Shown: positions 1 to 11,501 of the stretch, piece after piece
Layout of the letters: the number at the start of each line of letters is the position of its first letter
Position numbering within the stretch: the first letter of the stretch is position 1
Origin: Centroberyx gerrardi
Lineage: Eukaryota; Chordata; Actinopteri; Beryciformes; Berycidae
Length of the DNA: 64,000 nt
Direction: 5' to 3'
Assembly: GCF_048128805.1 (NCBI RefSeq)
Contig: NC_136016.1
Span: forward strand, 9,538,501 to 9,602,500
Translations under genes and position numbers: made by a program
Notes under the pieces: model-generated
What the model saw: the letters and a program-made list of their open reading frames with translations, nothing else
What the model was told of the DNA's origin: nothing
Database searches by the model: none

Positions 1-1465
1 CACACTGCTTTAGTTTCTCACTTCCTGGACAGCATGCAAATCACCACTTCAGAGAGCTTGAGGAAGAGGGAAAATGCAGATAAGTCAACAAGGAAGGAAA
101 CAAATAAAGCACACAAATAAAGAAAGGTGTGGTTGGACAAAAAATAGAACTGAATTATGAAGTGATCATAAAATAATACATGGATATCAAGACGGGACAC
201 TATTCCACCTGCTGGGTCTCACATCAAATGTCCTAACTGGCTGCCTCATTACATTATAACTTCTATCATTTAGTAGTGCCACAAGATGAATTTGATCAGC
301 ATGGGATTTTTCACGGCTGTCTGCAGCTGTGTTAGGTTCAATGAATAACTTTCTTAGAACCGACCATGAATCAAGTGTCACTGGTACTGCAGACCCGGGC
401 CAGTAACCCAAGCCCTTCCCATTCCACACTGCACAACTGCACAGCTCCCTCCAACACGATTGGTCCGGTAGGCATTCTCGTTTATATTTAGCGGGCTCTA
501 TTTACATTTGAGATGTATGAAAGGGTCGTGTTTTTAACTGATAGAAGGTCAGGTCTGTTTTGCGAGGATGAGGAGCAGACGTCGCCTTTCACATCACGTG
601 CCCTCCGAAACGTTATCTCCTCATCACAAGACTGTCTCAGGACCAAATGGTAAAGCATGGCATGGTAATATAATGCACAACCATGCTCACACTACACTTT
701 TTAACACTAACACTTTAACACTTGTTTTCTCTGGGATTTTTGTCATCTTCTAAGACTCACTGCAAGGCATTCATGTGCATCTCAAAATTAAATCTGAACG
801 TTACAGCAACTATGATACATATCATAACACAATTATCTCACTATCTAATACAATTCCATTTTACTTTGTTAGAATTAGAATTAGAATTTTCTGTCTGTTA
901 GAATGTTCTGTCAGAATTATTAGGAAAACAACAAAATGATTCACACATATGGTGCAGAAAAATGCTGCAATGTTTCAGTGTATTTCTGTAAAATAACAAT
1001 GCAAGTTTTCCAATGTTTAGTTAATGCACATTAATGAAATCCTCAGTAAAAGAATACAGTTTGAAGGATGGGAAGATGCATTGATTAGGAGTCAGAGTCG
1101 GTTATAAAGAGGATTGTGGGAAGTGACAAAAGGTGTAAAGTATGTTGCTACAGAGGGAAAGGGACATGCCAAGTGAAGGAAAGAGTGAATCACAGGGTGG
1201 AGGGAGGAGAAGAGAGGCAGAGGTGGTCACTGGTGCAGGAGGAGGGAGGGAAGATATAATTGGTTCTGTAACGTACCCGTGCGTTCTCAGACAGAACCCT
1301 GTACGACCGAGGTTCTGCCACTGTTTCTTTTTCAGTTTCTGTTTCATTCTATGTAGAAAGGTAAAGAAACGGACGGCTGTTCATCAACAAACAAATTATA
1401 CAGCAGGGGCAGACATTTACATAGCGTCCACAAACATGTTTCTCATTGATTCATCTTTTCAGATA
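1..1465. other. No gene recognised; left-edge non-coding sequence
   Basis: This AT-rich stretch shows no exon I can support. If the minus-strand gene at 1466-2306 is real, the part next to 1465 would be its 3' UTR. A minus-strand open frame at 187-429 is followed by a CCAAT motif (minus strand, near 460), but it resembles no family I know and has no clear splice context. Confidence 0.4.
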
Positions 1466-2306
1466 TCATTCATTGCCTAGGCTCTTTGTACAACAACACT
1501 GAAGGAAAACTAAAAGGCTATTCATTCCAACAGTTGGCTGACGTACAGCAGCTCTGATAAGGAGCTGTTTGTCCTCAATTGAACCATTCTGCAGCTTGCT
1601 GTTGGTCTGCAGAGGACCTGAGACAAGTGTTTACATGCAGTGCAACCATGTGAGGTGAGAACCGCTCTCTGCTACTTCCTGTTCTTCACAGAGAGTGCAG
1701 CCAAGAAGCAGCTGACTAGCTGTCAACCTCAGCTACAGTGAACACATCCACACACACGTACAAACGTACACACCTACGTGCACAAACACACACACAGGTC
1801 ATCTTTCCTTATAAGGCAAAGAGCTGTTCTCACAACATCAGGAGCTGAGTGCTTATTGTTAGGCATGAGCACCACATACCAAATGCACTGTATTTTTACT
1901 TTACATCGAACATGACTAAATAATCAGTAAAAAATAATTTGACTCTCCAGCACTTTTCAGCAGACGTTGGCTGATTGTTCACTTCACTGTGCGCTCCGTC
2001 ATCATCTCTAGTAAGATCAGGCAGCTTGCACCCACAGGTTCCTGGGATTTGTCTCACCTTGTACATAAAGTTGTTTTTGGGCAGGGAGTTTGACAGCTGC
2101 CTGGTGTAGACCAGATTCTTCAGGTAGTCACAGATCTCTTTGGTCGGATCATCTAGGATGGGGCAGATGACATAGTCATCGTCGTCGTCATCGCTGCCAT
2201 TGGCGTCACCGAGAGACGAGGTCCGCTGGCTAGGGCCGCTTCGTTGGACAGGGGGTCTCTGGGCGCTGCCCTCCTCCTCCATGCTGAACATCAGGTCGTC
2301 CTCCAT
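1466..2306 (-). CDS. Unrecognised small acidic protein, two predicted coding exons
   Basis: The function is unknown and I do not recognise the family. Exon A is 2306-2058: a TCTCAG acceptor lies just upstream at 2327, the start is ATG at 2306, and the exon ends at AAG followed by GTGAGA. It encodes 83 residues: a Met/Glu-rich start, a Ser-rich middle, a run of six Asp, then a predicted amphipathic helix containing the segment ICDYLKNLVYTRQLSNSLPK. That helix looks conserved in character. Exon B is 1606-1466: a CTCTGCAG acceptor, phase 0, then 46 residues to TGA. The joined product would be 129 aa, probably soluble, with no signal peptide or membrane segment. Exon A is the stronger call. Exon B rests only on an acceptor in the right phase and an open frame. 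The 5' end probably includes an untranslated exon near the GC-rich block at 3.1-3.3 kb. Confidence 0.42.
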
Positions 2307-2326
2307 GCCGTCTGCTGTCACAGTGT

Positions 2327-3060
2327 CTGAGATGAGACAGAGTGTTGGTACAGATGGACTGAGGAATACACAGGAACACAAGGAGAGAAGCCATAGTTAG
2401 ACAGTATGGACTTGATTCAGTGGCAGCCACACAATAAACCTGCTCCATGCCTGCTGCTGTACGACTTGGGTTTCCATGCCATTTGACAGTCAGAATGCTA
2501 GGAATCTGTTTGATGTTATCACCCAACACTTCTTAGTTATAGAGAAGTGGCTCTAACATGGTGTACAAAGGGGAAGTGCATTTGCTCTATATCATTATCC
2601 CTGTTGGCAGATACACATAAAGCACAAAACAATCCATATACTTCAAATAGCACACTTGTGAAGTTAAAGTCATCAATGCATGGGGACCATCACAAGAAAA
2701 TGAATTCTTCAGATCTAAATTACACATCAACACTAAGAACCATCTGTTCTATTGTAATCAATGGCAATCTAGCCAAGTGTGTAGAGTTGCACTGCACAGT
2801 TGTAAAGCAATAGCTGGCTGGCAAACATGGCCAAGCCCAATTCATCAAGTTCCTACGCTCCTGGCGGTACAATGTGCTGTAACAGAAATCATACTGCAGC
2901 AACAGCATGCTGCAAAAACCATAACATTTCTCCCCAGAGAATCCTGGGTTGCATATTGTGACCTGCAGTCACATGCATGTATGCAATAAACAAAAAAACA
3001 TATGGGAGGGACAGACAGACACACCTTTGTTCACTTTATCTTGACAGACTCCTCGATGAC
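2327..3060. other. Probable intron of the acidic-protein gene
   Basis: No coding exon is visible. The stretch lies between the acceptor at 2327 and the GC-rich candidate promoter and first exon, so it is most simply an intron on the minus strand. Confidence 0.35.
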
Positions 3061-3149
3061 TATATAACCCAGGAGCGTTGCACCCTCAGTCTTCTTCTTT
3101 CAGTTTCACTCAGAACTTGCAGAGAATTAGATGTAACCCTGTGTGGCAG

Positions 3150-3350
3150 GTTCAGACTGCAGTCCAAGTCTCCAGCCAGACCGGACTCGGTGGGTCCTGC
3201 TTCGCCGATGCAGCCTGTGGGTCCGGGGACGAGCCTGGCAACGGGTTGTACTTCAGTTACAGTACAGTCCACCACAGCGACGTGGGCCCTCCGCACGTAC
3301 AGCTAGGTTTGGACAGCCACGCCCCTGGCCGGTCTAAGCCAATAGGAAAC
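3150..3350 (-). promoter_or_regulatory. Candidate CpG-rich promoter
   Basis: This is a local GC and CpG peak in AT-rich surroundings. It contains a CACGCCCC GC-box-like motif (about 3317) and a CCAAT box (about 3339), about 1 kb upstream of the minus-strand acidic-protein start. Direction is inferred from that gene. A bidirectional promoter is possible but no plus-strand gene is seen. Confidence 0.35.
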
Positions 3351-4256
3351 ATCAGTAGTCTTGTTGCCTTCAAAGCTTTCGGAAATATTGAAATATGCGG
3401 GTTTTAGCGCACATGAACGACCAAACAAACAAAGCGGTAAATACAACTGGGAAAGTGAGAATTTGCACAGGCAGCACAAAATATCTCTGTGCCGTTTGAT
3501 TTAAAACGACAAAATGAAATAACACAACAGCAATCAGAAAACGATTGTTGCTATGTTATTATTTATGACTAGTAGAAACACTTGATTGCGCGACAAGTCG
3601 AATTTACGACTTTGGAACTCGAAAGTAGGAGCTTACGAGGAGCATATGAACGCAGCACCAGTTATAAATAACTGTAGATCCTCAGCTTGTAGCCTACACA
3701 AGTATCATGTGTCTTTTGATAAATGGCAGACTGCACGTATAGAAACCCTCGTAAGCTCATGAGGTAAATGGGAGATCTCCGTCCATCTGGGATGTCCTAT
3801 AAGACAAAATAACCTTTCATATTCTATCGACGGGCGGACTTTGGTGCACATGAAAGCCACACAAAAACAGTCAGTTAAGCTAACATTAGTTGTAGCCTGA
3901 ACACCTTCAACGTGTCACTGCTGTTATGTAACTCAAAGTTGTACGTAGCGTTAACGTGGCCCGGCAAATAGCTAGCTGAGCTAACGCTAGCTAAGACTAA
4001 ACATAGGTAACGTTAGGCCTAGTAAACTGTTGAGTTAGCCTACCTTACCTTAGTTTAGCCAGTTAAGGTACACATGCTAGCTAAATGCGAAATAGCAAAA
4101 CAAACATTACTTTGTCACACAGACAATTTACAGTTATGGGCAACAGATCGCTTTACGGTTAAATAATGGTTTATTGGCTAGTTATGATTATTTTAGTTCT
4201 CATTAGTAGTTCATAGTAGCATGAAATTAGTGTTTGTGCGAATGGTTGTACATCGT
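3351..4256. other. Non-coding, rich in GCTAGC/GTTAGC-like words
   Basis: No gene is seen. From about 3950 to 4090 the words CTAGC, GCTAA and ACGTTAG recur in both orientations. This low-complexity style is common in teleost intergenic DNA. No ordered repeat unit is apparent. Confidence 0.4.
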
Positions 4257-4338
4257 GGTAGCGTGGCCGAGTGGTCTAAGGCGCTGGATTTAGGCTCCAG
4301 TCATTTCGATGGCGTGGGTTCGAATCCCACCGCTGCCA
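4257..4338 (+). tRNA. tRNA-Leu, anticodon UAG
   Basis: This is a full type II (long variable arm) tRNA of 82 nt without intron. The acceptor stem pairs 4257-4263 with 4331-4337 (one G-U pair), with discriminator A at 4338. The anticodon stem is 4284-4288 with 4296-4300, and the seven-base loop carries TAG at 4291-4293, reading CUA leucine codons. Internal promoters are intact: A box TGGCCGAGTGG at 4264-4274 and B box GGTTCGAATCC at 4317-4327. A TTTT stretch at 4343-4346 is a normal RNA polymerase III terminator. The CCA end is not encoded, as expected for a nuclear gene. Confidence 0.96.
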
Positions 4339-4342
4339 GATC

Positions 4343-4346
4343 TTTT
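4343..4346 (+). terminator. RNA polymerase III T-stretch after tRNA-Leu
   Basis: Four T residues begin five bases after the discriminator base, the usual minimal Pol III termination signal. Confidence 0.75.
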
Positions 4347-4868
4347 GCAGTGGTATGATGATACATGTTTCTTCAACAATTGCGACTTTTGTACATATTA
4401 GGCGTACAGTTTAGAAATAATCGGGTTTACGAGAAAATACAGCTGAAAATATGACTTTCTCCTCGTCTCTACTCTGGACGGCTGTAGCCTAGCAGTCACT
4501 CTATATGGCCTGCTAACGCACCAGTGCCATCTTGTGGTCTTTATGGTTAATTGCACTTTTTGAAACGTTATATCACTATATCCTGTGCAGTTTACATTAA
4601 ATGCTGTGACACTTTAAAACAGCTGCTCCAATTGACAGTGTTTCCAAATGGAATAATAAAATACGATAAGAGTTCATGGTTCATAAGATTTAATGGATCA
4701 AAATTACAAAACTGAATTAGACGTGTTTAGTAAAAAGATCCAAGATCCAAAGTGCCTCTAGTTGTATTTCTCCTGTCTTTGAGATCCACCAGTCTTTTTC
4801 CAGATCACTGGAGATTTTTCAAGATCAGTCCTGGAGATTAGGTTACACATCTTAGGGAGCATCAGGCC
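4347..4868. other. Intergenic stretch and tha1 3' UTR
   Basis: No coding sequence is seen. The right part is the tha1 3' UTR on the minus strand. A 13-base CTCF-like word with one mismatch lies at 4525-4537. Confidence 0.5.
4689..4694 (-). promoter_or_regulatory. Candidate tha1 poly(A) signal (ATTAAA)
   Basis: The minus strand reads ATTAAA about 175 bases after the tha1 stop codon, the common variant hexamer. No transcript end can be seen directly. Confidence 0.42.
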
Positions 4869-7568
4869 TCAATGGGCCCTGAGTTTTTTCTTGGAGTGCT
4901 GACTGGCCACAAATCGTAGTTTCTGGATGGCCAGCTGGGTGTCTTCTGGGGAGATGCCAAGATGCCACACAGCCCGTACGGAGCCTCCAGCATGAGGGAA
5001 CATGAGAACTCGAACCCCCTGTCCCAGTGCAGCCTCCTCTCCCTCGCCAACCTCGGCCATGCGGGCACAGAAGTCTGAGGGAGTCAGGCTGGGGTCCCGC
5101 AGATGGAAACGCAGGATGTTTGTCTCCACAGTAGCTATGTCCACAGTGCACACAGGAGGGTCGCAGTCCAGCAGAGCTAGGAGGAGAAGCAACACAAGGA
5201 AATTTTATTGCAAGGAGAATCTATGAAAAGGATGTCAGGTCGATGTCTTTTCTCTTAGAACAGGAATACGGCCAGCTCACCTTGAGCGAAGGTCTTTGTA
5301 TTGCGGTGGTCTTCCTCCAGTCTCCCTACCATCTCCCCCAGAGAAATTTTGCCAGCTGCTGCTAGAATGCCAGCCTGGCGGATCCCCCCACCCAGGGCTT
5401 TACGGCACCGTACCGCCCGGGATATGAAGTCCCGCGGTCCGGCTAGCATGGTACCCACAGGGGCTCCCAAACCCTGTTGCACACAAGTAGATACTATAGA
5501 ACATTTCTCTTCTCTCTTTTATGTTACTTTGACTATATTTTGCTTTTGTACATTGTTTTGTCTGCAACTTTTATGTGTCTCTTGATGCTGCTTTCTTGGC
5601 CAGTGCTCCCTTGTAAGAGATTCTGTATTTCAGTGGGAATACCTGATTAAATGAAGGCTAAATACAAAGAAATGAATGATCGATATGAGTGATTTTTCTG
5701 AAATCAGCCAAAGTCCTACACCTATTGGTATGTCCTGAGCCGTGTGTGTTTGTGTGCCTTGCAGTCTCACCTTGGACAGGCACACGCTGGCGGTGTGTGT
5801 GTGCTGCAGTATGGTGGATGGAGCCACTCCCTGGGCTATAGCAGCGTTCATCACCCTGGCTCCATCCATGTGAACCGCCAGGCCGTGTTTGTCTGCTACA
5901 GCGCGCACCTTGAGGATGGAAACACACGTCCAAACATTATAAAGTCAGTGAGATCTGCTGAGTTGTCCACTCTCTTGTAGTAACACAGGTATTAATTAAC
6001 TATTTGTTATCTGCAATCTTGACGAGAATGTGTCATGTGAATGTCAAACACAAACACGCACACACCTCCTTCAGGAAGGGAAGAGGCAGAACACGGCCTC
6101 CCTGTATGTTGTGTGTGTTCTCCACACATACGAGGCGTGAGCGGGGGTAGTGGGGGTCTGGGTAACCGTGGCGGATCTTCGACTCCAGCTGCTCCAGGTC
6201 AAACGTCCCATCAGGGAGGTTGGTCACTATGGTGGCATGGACACCAGCCAGCTGTGTCAACACACACACACACATACACACACATTGAATTGCTGTAAAT
6301 AAGCAATGTACTGTTTTTGTAGTAGGGTTTGCTGCTCAATCACACTCACCTGTGCGCTCCCTCCTTGTTCATAGATGTGTAAGTGGGACACATCGCCCAC
6401 AATCATCTCATCGCCTCTCTCCCTGCAGTGCACCATCACTGGACAGCAAAATGCATCAATATACACACATTATGACTAAGTAATGTGACTCCTCAAACAC
6501 TGGCACAGATGTAAGCAACACACATAGTCTCACGGTCTGTCCGTTTGCAGCTCACCTGCGATGAGATTACTCATGGTTCCAGACGGGACAAACAGAGCGG
6601 CCTCCATCCCAAACATATCAGCTGCCATTTTCTGTAACTCTGCAACAATTAGTCAAAAATATGCAAAGTTTATGGAATGTAACGTATATAAACATGCATG
6701 TGTGTGTGCATACACAGCCAATCAAATTCCCCTCTGCTTTTCTCTCCCTTCCTCCCTACTCTTTAGGTGACTTTTATCTCTTGACCTATAACCCAGGAGT
6801 TCCAAAAAAAAACAAATGGCACAAAATAATGAGAAGTATTAGACCAGACACTGCCATGTGAGATGTTTTGTTGTTGTTGTTGTTGTTGTTAGGAATGTTG
6901 TTATTTGGACAGTGAGGATGCTTTGCAGAAAACAGCAAAAGTTAAAGTGCTTGGTTATAATTATTTTTTTATTCTTCCACTTTGATCTGCAAGGTGATGC
7001 TATAAAAACCTAAAATCACTATAATATTCCTATAGGGACTATATAGTGTGTCTGTGGTACTCAATAGTGAGTTCATAGCCATCTTATCGTCAGTGATGTA
7101 ACGGTAAATAAAAAGGTGGGTAAATTATTGTCTCCAGTCAGTGATCATCATAAGGCAAATAACTACCAATATAAATTAAAATCATTTGTATTTTCAGAAA
7201 AGCATTCATTTAAGTTCCTTAAAAGACTGTATCATCATATAACTTAACTATAACTATAACATCAGTTATTTACCACATAAAGAAGTATGTCAGGCTATAA
7301 AGGTGTGTGCTGTAAAGGAGGTTTTACCCTCCAACACATCCTTATCATACTTTATGGTACTTTTTATATCACAGGGCAGCTGAGCTCCCATGAAAGCAAT
7401 AAAACAGGACTTTTGGTCATAACTTTCAAAATAAAATCCTTACTGACAAACACATCTTACATTTTTTTAATAATAAGTTGCACTCCTTTTTTATTGTGAA
7501 TTAGGCTACCTGGCACCTTGTTACTTTTAATTGGAAATATGTCAAACTTCAATTTATCATTGACGCAA

Positions 7569-7626
<58 letters not shown>

Positions 7627-8193
7627 ATTGCCATGTATTGTCTCATGGTATAGCCTAATTACAATATTCTTACAGTATTCCAGGGACTTATAGTGTCTGT
7701 GATACCCAGTAGTGAGTTTATAGTGACCTTATTGTACATTATGGTTTTTTCACTATATTACTATTATTTATCACTATAATATTCCTACAGCCACTTTGCA
7801 GAGCCATTTTGCTATGATATTTGTATAGTGTCCTAAATGTATTATAGGATCACTATAGGGGAAGTGATCTCCTCTTCTCTTCTCTTCTCTTCTCTGACCG
7901 TTCACTGTCGGGTCTTCCCCCATCACATCGTCTCCAACCTCGGCTACTGCCATGGCCTGGCGCATCGCCGCCCCGGGCTTGGTCACCGTGTCGCTGCGGA
8001 GGTCCACTACCCGGACATGGGCCGCCCCGGCCGGCGTGGGGTCGATGCGTTTCCCGGCGTCATAGTAGCACCGCGCGGACCCTCGTCCCAGCACGGCGGC
8101 ATCACGCGCACGGAGCGGCTTTGGAGCGACGACACCGTGGTTCATGCATTTCAGGAAAGTCCGGGCAGAAAACGCCATTGTTTTCAAAGACAT
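4869..8193 (-). CDS. tha1: Threonine aldolase, predicted mitochondrial (THA1 family)
   Basis: A PLP enzyme of fold type I that cleaves threonine or allo-threonine to glycine and acetaldehyde. Seven coding exons on the minus strand: 8193-7899, 6639-6556, 6438-6350, 6251-6066, 5908-5771, 5473-5281 and 5176-4869 (stop TGA). All junctions are GT-AG and in phase, giving 430 aa. The first ~55 residues are basic and suit a mitochondrial presequence. Family landmarks follow in order: [14 protein letters not shown]; the HMDGAR motif, whose Asp contacts the PLP ring nitrogen; and CLSKGLGAPVG, where Lys264, the last codon of exon 5, is the PLP Schiff-base lysine. An in-frame Met at residue 6 is an alternative start. 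The usual length of about 400 aa plus presequence fits. The human counterpart in the same neighbourhood, THA1P, is a pseudogene; this copy looks intact. Confidence 0.93.
6870..7870. repeat. Degenerate repeat copies in tha1 intron 1
   Basis: A motif around CACTATAATATTCCTA(T/C)AG, followed by a TAGTGTGTCTGTG-like stretch, recurs at about 7015-7090, 7665-7735 and 7765-7860 with substitutions. The copies look like old members of one dispersed or tandem family. A GTT trinucleotide run lies near 6868-6890. Confidence 0.5.
7572..7623 (+). repeat. (GT)26 microsatellite in tha1 intron 1
   Basis: An uninterrupted GT run of about 52 bases. Confidence 0.97.
7870..7895 (+). repeat. (CTTCT)n microsatellite at the tha1 exon 1 donor
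   Basis: A pentanucleotide array; on the transcribed minus strand it reads as a GAGAA-type purine array that starts a few bases inside the intron, directly after GTCAGAGA. Confidence 0.85.
7900..8170. promoter_or_regulatory. CpG-rich block over tha1 exon 1
   Basis: CpG dinucleotides are frequent here and rare on both sides, as in a CpG-island promoter covering the first coding exon. The boundary is estimated by eye. Confidence 0.4.
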
Positions 8194-8448
8194 AATGCGC
8201 GTCCTGTTCTCTTCTTAGTCCAGTTCATTCATTAATCCAGCGGGCTGCTGTGTTCTGGTAGTGAACTTTGGATCGTTGTAATCAATAACCGTTGACTCGA
8301 ACTCCCGTGACTGTAAGGCAGGTATAATGGATGGCCGATCAGTCTAACAAACTGCAGAGGGCAGTGTGAACCTCAAGGAGGCGCCATTATCAAAACAAAG
8401 CTAATTTGTGTAACCAGTGCTGGCCTGCATTAAAAACACTACAACACT

Positions 8449-8860
8449 ATGGCTGGGTAGGTTACTTTAAAAACTGTATTCCACTACAGTCAGTTACCTC
8501 ATCACTTGTAATCAGTAACGTAATACATGAGATTGCAAAAACCCAGTAATGTATTCTGATCACTCTCAATTACTTTTACATTACTTTGCCATGTGTGATG
8601 TAGGCCTATAAAGGTTTCCTATCAGTACAGATTAGAAAAAGTAGAAAAACACAAAATTCAGGAATTTTCTTCAGATTTGCATACAAACACAGATTTCTTC
8701 TGTGCCACATTTTGTGAAGCCTCTATTTAAACGTCCCTCTGAGTTTCTCACTTCTACTTTAAAAGTATTCCCAGAAGTCATCCTCTAATTTTTCACAAGT
8801 ATCTGTAATCAGAACACATTATTTTTGTAAGGTTATGGAACAGAATCCAGTTAATTTGTT
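8449..8860. repeat. Dispersed-repeat-like sequence
   Basis: Runs such as GTAATCAGTAACGTAATACAT and repeated ATTACTTTTACATTACTTT-like phrases are typical of a common fish interspersed repeat of the non-autonomous DNA-transposon type. Clear terminal inverted repeats were not found, so the class is open. Confidence 0.4.
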
Positions 8861-9202
8861 TTGTATTTATTTTATTTTGTATTTATTTATACATAACACC
8901 AATACAAATATCCCATCATTACCCAATCCTGTATAACACTCACCATGGATTAGATTAATTGACTGTGAGTGTGTATGTGTTTGTGTGTTTGTGTTTGTGT
9001 GTGTGTGTGTGTGTGTGAGTGTGAGTTTGTCTATTCCTGTGCCAGTGTGTATTGGTGTATGCTTACACTTTGTTGTTGTCACGGATGATCCTAAATAGCC
9101 GTGACACCCCCAGATTCCTCATGGGTCACACAGCTGCTTTTAGCCCGGCCTTTATCCCCCGTGTTGAGCCCTAAAAGCTAAATCTAACCAGAGTTCACCC
9201 AA

Positions 9203-9225
9203 ACACACACACACACACACACACA
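9203..9225 (+). repeat. (CA)n microsatellite
   Basis: A CA run of about 22 bases; an interrupted GT run lies at 8968-9030. Confidence 0.9.
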
Positions 9226-9438
9226 TACACAAACACTGCATGATGAGGCTGGGATCAGGCCCAAATAAAACTGGATGTGTCCAGCCTTGTCCTCTATATT
9301 TGTCATCAATAAACCCCCAATTCTCACATGAGTTCTCTGGTACTGAGTCAATATTTGGAGGTGAAGATTTGTGGGAATTGTATCTGCTGTTTACTGAGAT
9401 TAGGCTATGAGGGAGGTGCAGGAAAGAACCGAAACATG

Positions 9439-9439
<1 letters not shown>

Positions 9440-9482
<43 letters not shown>

Positions 9483-9501
9483 CCTCCCTCTCTCTCTCTC
9501 C
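9440..9501 (+). repeat. (CT)n microsatellite
   Basis: A CT run of about 60 bases with a short TCCC interruption. Confidence 0.95.
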
Positions 9502-10192
9502 CACATGCACACTCATACTACCTTGCTCGATTTTAATCACTTCACAAATGTGCCTGTGTGTGTGTGTGTTATCAGAACCACATAGTACTGTAGTTAAAGG
9601 TGATGGTGCCAGGAACGGAGCCAGTTTTTATGAGCCATAACAAGTCGTCATTAAAACTCATTAGCAAACATCAGCATCATAAAAAGGCCACAGTTGGTCT
9701 CAAGAGCCCCAGGAGAGCTGTGAAACCAGAGAGATAAAGATGCATCGGTAAGCAAGGCAGAGCAATGGATAACTGTGATAAGATATAGAAAGGGGGGAGA
9801 TATCTTGAGCAGGAGAGTTTCCGGGATCACTGTTGGCATTGCATTCTGTAACCTCACACTTTGGCTCTGTGTCTGTGTGTGTGTGTGTGTGTGGGACTGT
9901 ACATTTGCTTGTGTGTTTTGTTTTTCTCAAATGCCTTCCAGCATTCCGTGCCTCTGTGCGGAGGGAGAGTGGTGTTTTGGAGAAAATATTGAATTAGAGA
10001 AAAAGAGTGAGAGAGGGAGAAATGAAGGAGAGGGAGAAATATTGACTCCTTCTGGGAAGGAGCGAGACGGCAACGCCTTTCCAATAACCATAAACCCACT
10101 GGGCTGAAAATAGACGAGGCGAATGAATGAACGAATGTGTTCATCCCAGATGAGCTCTTCTCTTTCACAGACGGAGGGAATGGAGGAGATCC

Positions 10193-10194
10193 CG

Positions 10195-10250
<56 letters not shown>

Positions 10251-10275
10251 CTCTCTCCCTCTCCCTCTCTCTCTC
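10193..10275 (+). repeat. (CT)n microsatellite, imperfect
   Basis: About 80 bases of CT with single-base interruptions, a polypyrimidine tract. CA arrays follow at 10376-10404, 10433-10470 and 10592-10610. Confidence 0.95.
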
Positions 10276-10373
10276 CTCTTTCACTGAGGCCATCATTTCT
10301 TCACCATGACGATAGATGTTAACCGGAACAAAACAGGTGTTTATGGGAAGCCTTCCCTCAAATAAGGCATTTA

Positions 10374-10405
<32 letters not shown>

Positions 10406-11188
10406 TGGCTGGCTCTCACTCACTCACTGACACACACACTGACTGGCTCACACACACACACACACACACATACCCGCATTCAGCAGAGAGGTGTCGACAT
10501 TAGTGCCTCAGGAACAAGGGTGAAACATCTGTTTCACATTTCACACTAGCCCCCCCATATGTCATGGCCCATATACACATGCTCTCTCTCAACACACACA
10601 CACACACACACATACACATACACATATATACACACTGCTCCTAAGAAGTGGGGGGAGGCTTGGTGGTGTAAATTCTTCTTTCTTTTCCTTTTTTCCAAAG
10701 GCGAGTGGGGTGAGTCCTGTGTGCCACAGTAGTTTATGAGTTATTTGGACAGTGTGGTGAAGACAGTCAGGGACGGAGGGAGGAGAGTGTGAGCCAGTAT
10801 GAGCCGGTCCCGGCACTCAGTGTATGGGTTTACCAGCCCATCAAGGTTACCCACTGGGATAATCTACTGCAACCACCATTGGCTGTTTATACTCATTCAT
10901 CCTGTCCTTCATTCATCCCGTCATTCACTTATCCTCTCAGTCCGCTCATTTACCATCTTCCTCTGTCGTTCATTCAGCTGTAATTATAGACCATGACCGA
11001 GCTGCACAACTCCAGTTCCGAGAACAGTGGCATCTCCTCTTTTTTTTGCCTCCTTTTCTGCCCTTCCTCTGCCTCATCCATTTACCAGACCCTCCATTCA
11101 CCCCTCGCAGCAATCCTGTCACCCTCCTGACCCTCTTTTCACTCCTCCTCCTCCTCATCCTCCTTTCTCTCCCAGATTGCCCACTCCC

Positions 11189-11190
<2 letters not shown>

Positions 11191-11229
<39 letters not shown>

Positions 11230-11265
11230 GCTCTCTCTCTCTCTCTCCCTCCATCTCTCTCTCTG
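11191..11265 (+). repeat. (CT)n microsatellite, imperfect
   Basis: A polypyrimidine tract of about 75 bases. A GT run follows at 11468-11500 and an 11-base G run near 11667. Confidence 0.95.
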
Positions 11266-11467
11266 GGAAGTCATGTGACTTCTCTGAAGCAGAGCCCTAT
11301 AAACCAGCGGTACTTGGGGGCTCAGTGTCTATGCTGCTCTCTGATTGGCTCTCGCAGTCAGATGCTGTTCTATGCTGGGTACACACAGCAGACCCCCTGT
11401 TTCTTCTTTCTGGAACGAATGTGATCCTGCACATTGGAAACAGAGAAGAGGGCCAGAGTGCGTGTGA

Positions 11468-11501
<34 letters not shown>

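Noticed and set aside
187-429. Minus-strand 80-codon open frame near the left edge
   Set aside because: The text looks moderately protein-like, but there is no family match, no convincing splice sites and no continuation.
5400-5482. Exon 6 of tha1 as the start of a separate gene (internal Met)
   Set aside because: The upstream exons join in phase, and the catalytic lysine lies at the exon 5/6 border, so it is one gene.
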